From positions 1 to 38,674 of the forward strand of contig JANQEJ010000148.1 in the NCBI GenBank assembly GCA_028278425.1: a DNA stretch of 38,674 bases, given 5' to 3'. The position numbers were made by a program, and so were the translations under genes. Source of the DNA: Planctomycetota bacterium. GTDB lineage: Bacteria > Planctomycetota > UBA1135 > GCA-002686595. Below, piece after piece: positions 16,789-24,507 of this stretch. Below the pieces are notes generated by a model. That model searched no databases. It saw only the letters and a program-made list of their open reading frames with translations, and was not told the DNA's origin. Each line of letters starts with the position of its first letter. The stretch's first letter is position 1.

Positions 16789-19055
16789 CGGTTGAACATC
16801 TCGAACAGATCTCTGCGGCCGGGATAGGTCTGCTGGTCGGCGGTGGTTGTGTCGTTACCGAGGCTATCGCGCTCCTTGGCCGGGTCATCCGCGCCGTCGA
16901 CCCGCCGCCCCCAGTGACAGTCGAGGCATTGCGTCGGCAGGACGGGGCCGCTGGGCTCGTGGGGGAGCAGGGGTCCGTGGATGTCCGGTTCGTCGGCAGG
17001 CCCTCCCAGCTCTCTCCCGAACGTGCCGACCGAAATCTGTCGGACGCCCCGCCCCGGCAACCACTCCTCCACCATGTGGCACGTCGAGCAGCTCTCCCCC
17101 GCCGGGTGCAACTGGACGCCGCTGATCGACGCGATTTCGGCGTGGGTGACGAAAGCCCTCTTCTCGAGCGCCGGCACTCCGCCCGCCAATTGGGTGTGGC
17201 ACTTCGCGCAGGCGTCGACGCCGACGCGGTCGACGTGTCCCGTGTCGCGCCAGTGCTCGCCGTGGTCGTGGCACTTCGAGCAATCCTCGACGTCGGAGGG
17301 GGTGCCGATGCCCTTGCCGGCAAAGCCTCCGGCCGGGGTGTGGCAGGTGATGCAGTCCATCGGCGCCCCGTTCCATTGCCGTCCGATGTGGAACTGGTGC
17401 GGGAAGTCGAACGGGTTCTTGGGCTCGCCTTCGCCCATGTCGGGCGTGATCACGGATCCGAAATGGCACGTCGCGCAGGAATCGACGTCGTAGGTCAGGC
17501 CGATCTCCTCGGGGCCGTCCGTGGCCGAGATCGTCTTGTCGTGGCAGAGGCCGCAGTCCGCCGGGGTCGGAGTCTCCGGGAGGTGCGTGTCGTGGCTGAA
17601 CTCCTGCGGTTCGAGGCGCGAGGGCAACTGCTCCACCGGAGCCAGGTGGCAGCGCGAGCACTCCTGAGCGCTCTTCCCGGTGATGCCCAGGTGCGCCTGC
17701 CCCTCGATCCGGAACGTCGAGGGGTTCGGACGTCGCACGGAGACCCTGAGCCGGTCGTTCTTCATGTCCTGCCCGAACGCGTGACAGGTCGTGCACGCTC
17801 CGGGCTGCCGTTCGCCCTGCGAGTCCCTCGTCGGCTGCGACCAGTCGCCGTGGAAGGTGTTCCACTGCGGCTCGCTGTGGCACTCGGCGCAGCCCTCAAA
17901 CGTGTCCGAGCGATGCGGACCGCGCCCTTCGTCACGGAGCAGCTTGCCTACGACGAAGTCGATCTCGCTCTCGCTGTACTCGTGGCAGACGATGCAACCC
18001 TTGTTGGCGATGCTCTCGTAGCCTTCCCTGTTGCTGACGGCGCCCGGGCCCGGGTCCACGCCCGCCATCTTGCGCAGGCTCTCCGGCCGGAGGTGCAGCT
18101 TGTGGTCGAAGGTGCCGAGCGCGACGCTCTCCGTCCGCTCGGCCTCGGGCCTCTCCTCAAAGCTCATCGGAAGGCCGTCGGCGCGGGTCATCGGTCTGTC
18201 CGGCGGCGGGTCGGGCTGCTCGAGGTGGCAGTCGGCGCAGTTCGTGCTCGTCGCGAACTCCGGCGCAGGGGGCTCGCTGCCGGCCCAGTCGAAGACCGGC
18301 GTGTGGCAGGCGCCGCAGTTTCTGTCCGTGCCCTTCCCCTCCAGGAGCTTCTCCACCGACATGGCGGCGGTCACGTCGGCGTCCTCCGGCGTGAGGTTCG
18401 GCATGTGCTCGTTGTGAAGGAACTTCTTGAGCTGAGTCGGCCCCATCGATTCCGACGCGTTGAGCGCGTCGAGGAAGCTCTCGCTCAGCTCTTGGGCCGG
18501 TTGGATGGTCGCTCCCGCGACGGCTTCGATGTCTTCGAAGGGGATCTGCGGCTCGTCCTCGTGACACGCCACGCAGGCGCCGAGGTTCGAGGGGACGTTA
18601 AGGCTCCCGAGCTCGCTCTTTTGCCTCCAGGGACGCAGCCGCGCCGTCCTCAGGTCGTACTGCGGGCCGTGGCACGCGCGGCACGCGAGGTTCAGGTGGT
18701 CGCGGTGCCAGAACCCCGCGACGTCGACCTCTTTGTGCAGCGCGTCGAGGTTCTTCTCCCAGCCCGGCCGCGCCTGAAGCTCGAACTCGCCGCGGTAGTG
18801 GCAGTTCCCGCAGACCTCCTGCGGGTCGCGGCGGAAGTCCTTGTCCTCCGGGTCGTAGACGTGGCAGGCGCGGCAATCGCGCCACACCTCCTCGACGTCG
18901 CCGCGGTACCAGCCGTCCTGAACGTGCTTCGCGTGCGTGAAGGGGCGGGTCGGCTCGCCGGAAGCTCCGGTCGTTTCCTGCTGTCCCGGGGCGAGCAGGA
19001 CCGTCCAGCTCAGGAGCAGGCTGACGCTGGCGGTGCTCCAGGGTGCGAAGCGCAT
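16785..19055 (-). CDS. 17-heme periplasmic cytochrome c
   Basis: 756 aa with an N-terminal signal peptide (hydrophobic stretch about 9-22, cleavage near LAPGQQ) and seventeen CxxCH motifs from CRACH near residue 60 to CLDCH near residue 715. There is no further membrane helix, so it is a soluble periplasmic multiheme protein. Numerous free His between motifs (e.g. FDHKLH, FSHDTH, FPHQFH) resemble the distal-ligand pattern F-x-H-x-x-H seen in c7-type and NapC/NrfH-like hemes. No catalytic CxxCK or Lys-ligated heme motif is visible, so electron storage or relay is more likely than a reductase. The ATGA overlap with the b-type cytochrome downstream and the 3-base gap to the FHA gene upstream place it centrally in the cluster. 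Likely partner: the b-type protein at the membrane and the outer-membrane decaheme. Confidence 0.93.
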   Translation of the reverse strand: MRFAPWSTASVSLLLSWTVLLAPGQQETTGASGEPTRPFTHAKHVQDGWYRGDVEEVWRDCRACHVYDPEDKDFRRDPQEVCGNCHYRGEFELQARPGWEKNLDALHKEVDVAGFWHRDHLNLACRACHGPQYDLRTARLRPWRQKSELGSLNVPSNLGACVACHEDEPQIPFEDIEAVAGATIQPAQELSESFLDALNASESMGPTQLKKFLHNEHMPNLTPEDADVTAAMSVEKLLEGKGTDRNCGACHTPVFDWAGSEPPAPEFATSTNCADCHLEQPDPPPDRPMTRADGLPMSFEERPEAERTESVALGTFDHKLHLRPESLRKMAGVDPGPGAVSNREGYESIANKGCIVCHEYSESEIDFVVGKLLRDEGRGPHRSDTFEGCAECHSEPQWNTFHGDWSQPTRDSQGERQPGACTTCHAFGQDMKNDRLRVSVRRPNPSTFRIEGQAHLGITGKSAQECSRCHLAPVEQLPSRLEPQEFSHDTHLPETPTPADCGLCHDKTISATDGPEEIGLTYDVDSCATCHFGSVITPDMGEGEPKNPFDFPHQFHIGRQWNGAPMDCITCHTPAGGFAGKGIGTPSDVEDCSKCHDHGEHWRDTGHVDRVGVDACAKCHTQLAGGVPALEKRAFVTHAEIASISGVQLHPAGESCSTCHMVEEWLPGRGVRQISVGTFGRELGGPADEPDIHGPLLPHEPSGPVLPTQCLDCHWGRRVDGADDPAKERDSLGNDTTTADQQTYPGRRDLFEMFNR

Positions 19056-19058
19056 GCT

Positions 19059-20405
19059 CTAGACGAAGAACTGGAAGGCGAGAATGGCGACGACGATGAG
19101 GAGGAGTGCGATGACGATCCAGAGAACGATCTGGGTGTTCGAGCTCTTGCCGGCAGCCGACGCCTGGATCGTGCGGATGACGCGGCCGCGATCGACGGCT
19201 TCGACCCAGTCGGCGGCGGAGATGACGTTGCCGGCCTTGAGCAGGATCTCGCCGGCGCTGCGGTCCTCCTTCTGCGCCTCGCGCTGCGCGTTGGCGCGCT
19301 GCGCGGCCGTGATCCGGCCGTTGTTGACGAGATAGTCGAGCGCCGCCTGCGTGCGCTCGGGAGGAATCGGGCGCCCCTCGGCGTCCTGGGTCGTGAAGAA
19401 CACCGTTTCCACCGAGCCGAAACGGACGCGCATGTCGGATTGGATCTCGCGTGGGGAGTCCGCCGACAGGCGCTCGTCGCCGATGTAGGTGTAGTTCGTG
19501 CTGTTCAGGTCCTTGAGGAAGAAGCGGCGGCCGTCGTAGGTGATCTCGGCGTGCCGTCCCGACACCGCCCGGTCGTCGATCAAGAGGTCGGGGTCGTCCT
19601 TCTTGCGCCGGCCGATGGTGAACTTGTCCTTCTCGATGTCGTAGATGCCGCCGAAGGCTTCGTTCACGACCACGAGCCGCGGGCGCGCCGCCTTCAGCGA
19701 CTCGAGCTTGGCGAGCTCGCCCATGGGCGACTCGACGCCCATCACGGTGCCCATGTAGCTCGACTGGTCGGCGTCGGACTCGTCGGGTTGCGCGGCCGGG
19801 ACGGGCTCGGCGGCCTCGGCGGGCAGGTCTTCCTTGGACATCGTCTGCTCCACTTTCTCCTTCTCGGCGGGCGCCGGCGGTTCGGGCTCGTCCGCGTCGG
19901 CCGCCGGCTTGGGCTCCGGCTTGCGCACTTCCGGCTCGGTCTTGGGTTCGGGCTCTTCCGGCCGGGTCTCGGCCTCCGGGTCCACGATGTCCGGCAGGGG
20001 CGCGGTCGCGTCGACGGTCGCCACGTCGTCCGCAGGACCGTCGACGACCACGGTGCTCTCGACCGGCTTCTTCTTCACGTCCACCACCGTGGCCTGCACC
20101 GGGTCGGGAGCGATGACCTCGACGCGGGTCTCGCCGAGGATCAGCACCTGGCCGCCGCGCAGCTCGGTGGTTTCCCCCTTGCCGAGCGCGGCGCCGCCTT
20201 CGATCAGCGTCTTGTTCGAGCTCCCGAGATCCTCGATCGTGTACCCGTCTCCCGCCGATTCGATGCGAGCGTGGTTGGCGGAGATCCGCGGGTCCTGGAT
20301 CACGCAGCCGCTGTCGGGGTGACGCCCGAGCGTCAGACCGTCGCCGATCGGGACGTCACGTGGCGGCTCGCCGGGCACGTGGACTCGAAGGATCCATTCG
20401 GACAT
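19059..20405 (-). CDS. Tail-anchored twin-FHA protein
   Basis: 448 aa, no signal peptide; one C-terminal membrane helix (426-446) makes it a tail-anchored cytoplasmic protein. FHA-1 (about 5-98) shows LGRH, SANHARI and GSSNKT; FHA-2 (about 248-340) shows IGRR, SGRHAEI and NSTNYT. Both keep the Arg, Ser and Asn/Thr that contact phosphothreonine. A Pro/Glu/Ala-rich flexible linker (about 115-225) contains Thr/Ser sites that could be phosphorylated. Residues ~350-408 (ALDYLVNNGRIT..., AGEILLKAGNVIS...) resemble the helical N-domain of GspE/MshE ATPases, which can bind c-di-GMP; this match is tentative. It lies between the outer-membrane genes and the inner-membrane redox genes of the same cluster. 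Inferred role: phospho-dependent scaffold for the complex. The kinase is not in this window. Confidence 0.9.
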   Translation of the reverse strand: MSEWILRVHVPGEPPRDVPIGDGLTLGRHPDSGCVIQDPRISANHARIESAGDGYTIEDLGSSNKTLIEGGAALGKGETTELRGGQVLILGETRVEVIAPDPVQATVVDVKKKPVESTVVVDGPADDVATVDATAPLPDIVDPEAETRPEEPEPKTEPEVRKPEPKPAADADEPEPPAPAEKEKVEQTMSKEDLPAEAAEPVPAAQPDESDADQSSYMGTVMGVESPMGELAKLESLKAARPRLVVVNEAFGGIYDIEKDKFTIGRRKKDDPDLLIDDRAVSGRHAEITYDGRRFFLKDLNSTNYTYIGDERLSADSPREIQSDMRVRFGSVETVFFTTQDAEGRPIPPERTQAALDYLVNNGRITAAQRANAQREAQKEDRSAGEILLKAGNVISAADWVEAVDRGRVIRTIQASAAGKSSNTQIVLWIVIALLLIVVAILAFQFFV

Positions 20406-20433
20406 GGCTTCTGGGCTCGAGAGGAAGAAGCCA
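20405..20433. repeat. Inverted repeat at twin-FHA start
   Basis: TGGCTTC (20405-20411) and GAAGCCA (20427-20433) form a perfect 7-bp stem with a 15-nt loop in the leader of the FHA gene. In the mRNA the last base of the 3' arm is the A of the start codon. No Shine-Dalgarno is visible. The 70-base gap (20406-20475) shows nothing else. Confidence 0.4.
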
Positions 20434-20475
20434 CCACGACCTCCTCCTCGGGACAGGATAGCTTCTCCGGCGCGG

Positions 20476-23400
20476 TTATCGACCGCCCGGCGACGAGACG
20501 CCGCCGCCGGCGGAGCCGCCCGGCCCCTGGGGTCCCCCTTCCTCCGGTTCGTTGCTCAGCGTGTAGAGCTGGCCCTCCTCGTCCAGGTACAGCCGCTGCA
20601 TCTCCTTCAGATTCATGGGACGGCCACCGATCCGGCCGAAGGCGGCCATCTGGTTGCCGCTCTCGTCCACGGCCCGGTCGCGGTCGAGCGCCTCGGAAAT
20701 CGCCAGCGCCGGCCCGTCGGTCGGGTAGGTCCCGATCAGCTCGGGCACCGGCTTCGGCGAGAACCCATAGGCGCTCCGGCCGCCGTCGTTGGGCGCGATC
20801 AGCTTGACCACGCGCATGCCGTTCTCGCCGTCGGCGAGGTAGGCGAAGACCGTGTCGTTGGTCATCGCGACGCGCGTCATGTTCAGGTCGTTGATCGTTC
20901 CACCGGCGTTGAACGGCTCGGGCTTGCCGGGTTTCTCCGGCCGCTCCACGTCGATGATGAAAAGACCCGCCGCGCCGGCGGAGACATAGGCGTACGTCTT
21001 CGCCACGTTGACGTGGCGGGCGTCGGCGATCCGGACGGTCGCACCCGGGACGGCCTTCACCTTCTCGGGCAGCGTCACGTCGATCACCTTCATCCCTTCG
21101 GCGTCGGTGACGAAGGCGTAGCGGAACTGGACGTCGATCGACGTCGGTTTCACGACCTCGGGGGCGCCGATCTCGCCGATCACCCGCGGGGCGAGCGGAT
21201 CGTCGAGGTCCACGAGCACGATCCCGCGGTCGCAGCAGACGTAGGCGGTCGTGCCGGCGAGCGTCAGATACACGGCGCCGTTGAGGATCCCGTCGGGGTT
21301 GAACGTCGCCTTGCGCTCGATGAAGTTGTTCTGCGGGTCGAAGTCCGTGAGCATGTCGGTGTCCACCACGATCAAGCCCTCGTACAGGTCGCTGACGTAC
21401 GAGTAGCGGTAGACCTCGTGCATGTTCTGCGGCTCGTCGCTCTTGTAGTAGTAGGGCTGCTCGAAGTTCCCCGGTCGCCACTCGCGGCTCATCGAGATGT
21501 GGTTGTTCGTCGGCAGCGCGACGCAGGTGGCGAACTCCGTGGAGATGTGCGTGTCCTGGCCGAACGGCGAGAACGGCGCCGTCACGAGCTTCTCCGAGAA
21601 GTCCTTGTTGTTGACGTTGGCGACGTCGTAGACGCGGAAACCGCCCTCGCCGCTCGCGGTGTAGAGGTACTCCCCGCGCAACTGGAGGCTGCGGATGTCC
21701 ACGCCGCCGTGGTGCTCGGACTTCTTGAAGATGCGCCCGCCCTCGACGAAGTCCTCGTAGTAGTCCGGATAGGCCATCTTGTGGAGGTGTGAGCCGAGAA
21801 CGGCCTGCGGTTCCTCCCACTCGGTCACCCGGACGGCGACGAAGCCCTCGTCGCCCTCGCCGACGAAGACGTTGTGGCCCATCAGGCCGACGTAGCTCGT
21901 GCCGAGCAGGTAGGTCTGCGCGAGCCACGCGTTGTTGTCGTTCTCGTCGGAGACGTGGCAGTCCTCGCACTCCCTCGTCTCGGTGGCGCGCACCGTGTGC
22001 GGGAAGTACGTATTGAAGAGCTGGCTCGACATTCCGTTCGCCGCGATCGTCGGGACCTGCCCGTAGATCCGGCGGCGCTGCGCGTCCTCGGAGGAGATGA
22101 CGAGCGCGGACGACGAGCGCACCGTGGCGATGCGGTTGCCCTTCGCGTTGCCGGAGATCCCGAGCAGGAACTCCGAGTCGTGCACGACCTGCGGGTTGTA
22201 GGACGAGTAGTTGCGCAGCTCCTTGGGCTCGAAGTGGTTCGTCGGCGTCTTCCAGTTGGCCTTCTGCGGCAGGTGGCAGCCGAAGCACGACGTGATCCAC
22301 GACGTGTGGCAGGTGTAGCAGTCCACCTTCCCGTCGCCGTGGGCGCGATGCCCTTCGCGGTTGCGGATCTCTTTCGCGCGCCGCGAGCGCTCGTTGTAGC
22401 GCGAGTGGCCGGGCGTCACGGTGTCGACGACCTGCACGACGGTCCACTCCAGCTCGGGGTAGAGCATCGAGCGCTGCTTCAGGACGTTCTCACCGTCCTC
22501 CTCGTCCCAGTAGAAGCGCTCCTCGTTCCAGGGCGTGGTGCCCTGGAAGAGGTCGTTGCGGTTGTCCGGCTCCGTCTCGGGCGGTATGAGCTCCCCGGTG
22601 TCGGGGTGGCGGCGGAAGCCGGTGGCCGGTCCGCTCGTCTTGCCGTCCGTGGGCAGCCCTTCCTCCACCTCCGGATGGTCGAGCGCGTCGGCGATCGACC
22701 CGTGGCAGTCCTGGCAGGTGATCTCGATCGCCGCCTGGAACTCCGCGTAGAGCTTGCCGTCGCCGTGCACGTCCTGTTCGAAGTGGCAGTCGACGCAGTG
22801 CATCCCGCGCTCGGCGTGGATGTCCTTGAGGTGGACGGGCTTGCCCTTCTTCGGCGCGAAGGCGCCGTCCTTGATCTCCTGCGCGGTGGGATCGCTTCCC
22901 AGCTCGGGAATCGCTCCGTCGAACTTCGTCGGCTCGTCGTACGGAACGATGTTGCCCTCGGAGTCGAGGAAGTTCCCCTTCCGGTCCTTCTTGAACACCG
23001 AGCGGAAGATCCAGCCGTGTCCGTGGTAGTCGGCGAACTGCGTGTGCTTCAGCTCGGGGTTGAGGTTCGCCACGTCGGCGAGGAACTCACGGTCGTTCCA
23101 CTTCCCGAGAACCGCGGCGCCCTCGGGGTTGTGCATGATCGACTTCCACCACTCGTGGTTCGTGGGATAGCGCTGCTCCTCGGGCCACATCGGCTCGCCG
23201 TCGGTGTCGTAGGCCCACATCGTGTACCCGTAGTACGAGTTCACGAACGCGTTCGGCTGGTGCATGTGGCAGGTCATGCACTGGCTCGAGGGGATCGCGC
23301 GGGTGAACTTGTGCTGCAGCGGGTGGCCGGACTCGAGCGGCTTCGGCTGACCGTTGTCGTCGAGGACGAGGGCGGGATCGGGCTTGACGGGATTCCCCCA

Positions 23401-24507
23401 CGGATCGGTGTCGACGGGGCCCTTCCCGCGGTTCCCGAACTTCGCGTAGGGACCGGAGTGGATCGGGTTGCGGTCGTTGGCGTAGACGACGTGACACGCG
23501 GTGCAACCCGAGGAGCGGTAGTCGCCCGGCTGGTCGTTGGTGCCGAAGAACGACAGGAACGGATCGTTCAGGCGCGTCTTGAAGATGTTGAGCAGCGGCA
23601 GGTCGACGCGGTTCAGCGTGCCGAGCCCGCGGTCGGAGAGCCGGTTGTTCGGCCGTCCGGGATCCTCGAGCTTGTCCGGCAAGCCGATGAGCGGAACCGG
23701 GAGACCCGCGAGGCCGAGCGCGGCGCCGCCGAGGCGGCTGCCCTTCTCGAAGACGCGGAAGATGTTGCCCGTCTGGCCGACCTCGAAGTGCGGGAGCGGG
23801 ACGGCAAACGGAATGACGCCGCGAGCCGCTTGCTCCGCGTTCGGCTCGGGGACCGTGAAGACCGCCTGCGCGATCCCCTGCGGGCTGTAGGACTCACCGA
23901 GGATCGAGTGCTTATTCGGCAGGATCCCGTTCGCGTAAGGCGCGACGCCCCAGAAGTGCGTGGCGGTCGTCATCACCGACTTCGCCACGTGCAGGCTCTC
24001 GTCGACGTGGCAACGGCCGCAGGTCTGCGGCACCACCCGCAGGTCGCCGGGGTTGACGAAGCGGATCCACTCGAGGTTCTCGGTGTTGATGAGGTTGAAC
24101 AGGATCTCCGGATTCGCCGAGCTCGGCCACAGCTCCGGATGGCTGGGCTTCGGGTGCCCCTCCTCGATCGTGACCGCTTCGCCGTTGCCGCCGTGACAGT
24201 CGACGCACGAGAGGTGAACGGTCTGCGGGTGCGGCTCGTCGACGTTCTCGTGGCACGAGAGACAGCCGGCGCTGGCGGCGAGCGCGTCCTCGGGAGCGCG
24301 GTTCATCACGTCCACGAGGGCGCCGTCGATCTCCATGCGGAAGCGGTCCTCGCCGGGATCCTCGAAGGAAGGCGTCCACTTGGCGTGCTCGACACAGCCC
24401 GCGAGGATCGCGAGCGATGCGAGGCTTCCCACGCTCACGGCCGCGAAAGCGAACCCGGCGGCGCGCGCGAGCTTCGACGGAGGGTGCGGGGTCTTGGTCG
24501 CGTTCAT
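20476..24507 (-). CDS. Outer-membrane decaheme lipoprotein with LVIVD beta-propeller
   Basis: 1343 aa from ATG 24507, which overlaps the stop of the beta-barrel gene (TGATG). The N-terminus is a lipoprotein signal with lipobox LAGC (C38). Ten CxxCH motifs lie between about residue 82 and 850 (CLSCH first, CEDCH last). Residues ~920-1290 are a run of LVIVD-type beta-propeller repeats such as GFRVYDV, GIVLVDL, GMKVIDV, GLFIIDV and GMRVV. The tail is Gly/Pro-rich. Residues between hemes 3 and 6 are long and Trp/Tyr-rich, suggesting additional folded domains. Paired with a beta-barrel, a decaheme lipoprotein is the arrangement of porin-cytochrome conduits (MtrC/OmcA-like function, different fold). 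Inferred role: surface-exposed terminus of electron transfer, with the propeller docking an acceptor or partner. It could alternatively be a multiheme oxidoreductase. Confidence 0.9.
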   Translation of the reverse strand: MNATKTPHPPSKLARAAGFAFAAVSVGSLASLAILAGCVEHAKWTPSFEDPGEDRFRMEIDGALVDVMNRAPEDALAASAGCLSCHENVDEPHPQTVHLSCVDCHGGNGEAVTIEEGHPKPSHPELWPSSANPEILFNLINTENLEWIRFVNPGDLRVVPQTCGRCHVDESLHVAKSVMTTATHFWGVAPYANGILPNKHSILGESYSPQGIAQAVFTVPEPNAEQAARGVIPFAVPLPHFEVGQTGNIFRVFEKGSRLGGAALGLAGLPVPLIGLPDKLEDPGRPNNRLSDRGLGTLNRVDLPLLNIFKTRLNDPFLSFFGTNDQPGDYRSSGCTACHVVYANDRNPIHSGPYAKFGNRGKGPVDTDPWGNPVKPDPALVLDDNGQPKPLESGHPLQHKFTRAIPSSQCMTCHMHQPNAFVNSYYGYTMWAYDTDGEPMWPEEQRYPTNHEWWKSIMHNPEGAAVLGKWNDREFLADVANLNPELKHTQFADYHGHGWIFRSVFKKDRKGNFLDSEGNIVPYDEPTKFDGAIPELGSDPTAQEIKDGAFAPKKGKPVHLKDIHAERGMHCVDCHFEQDVHGDGKLYAEFQAAIEITCQDCHGSIADALDHPEVEEGLPTDGKTSGPATGFRRHPDTGELIPPETEPDNRNDLFQGTTPWNEERFYWDEEDGENVLKQRSMLYPELEWTVVQVVDTVTPGHSRYNERSRRAKEIRNREGHRAHGDGKVDCYTCHTSWITSCFGCHLPQKANWKTPTNHFEPKELRNYSSYNPQVVHDSEFLLGISGNAKGNRIATVRSSSALVISSEDAQRRRIYGQVPTIAANGMSSQLFNTYFPHTVRATETRECEDCHVSDENDNNAWLAQTYLLGTSYVGLMGHNVFVGEGDEGFVAVRVTEWEEPQAVLGSHLHKMAYPDYYEDFVEGGRIFKKSEHHGGVDIRSLQLRGEYLYTASGEGGFRVYDVANVNNKDFSEKLVTAPFSPFGQDTHISTEFATCVALPTNNHISMSREWRPGNFEQPYYYKSDEPQNMHEVYRYSYVSDLYEGLIVVDTDMLTDFDPQNNFIERKATFNPDGILNGAVYLTLAGTTAYVCCDRGIVLVDLDDPLAPRVIGEIGAPEVVKPTSIDVQFRYAFVTDAEGMKVIDVTLPEKVKAVPGATVRIADARHVNVAKTYAYVSAGAAGLFIIDVERPEKPGKPEPFNAGGTINDLNMTRVAMTNDTVFAYLADGENGMRVVKLIAPNDGGRSAYGFSPKPVPELIGTYPTDGPALAISEALDRDRAVDESGNQMAAFGRIGGRPMNLKEMQRLYLDEEGQLYTLSNEPEEGGPQGPGGSAGGGVSSPGGR

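Noticed and set aside
16914..20807. Very long open frame (about 1297 codons) on the plus strand opposite the 17-heme and FHA genes
   Set aside because: Its translation is a low-complexity Arg/Val/Leu/Asp-rich product with no family features. The minus strand encodes coherent CxxCH and FHA proteins here; this is a GC-rich antisense shadow. The same applies to the long plus-strand frames at 11809-13947, 21874-24543 and 6140-7210.
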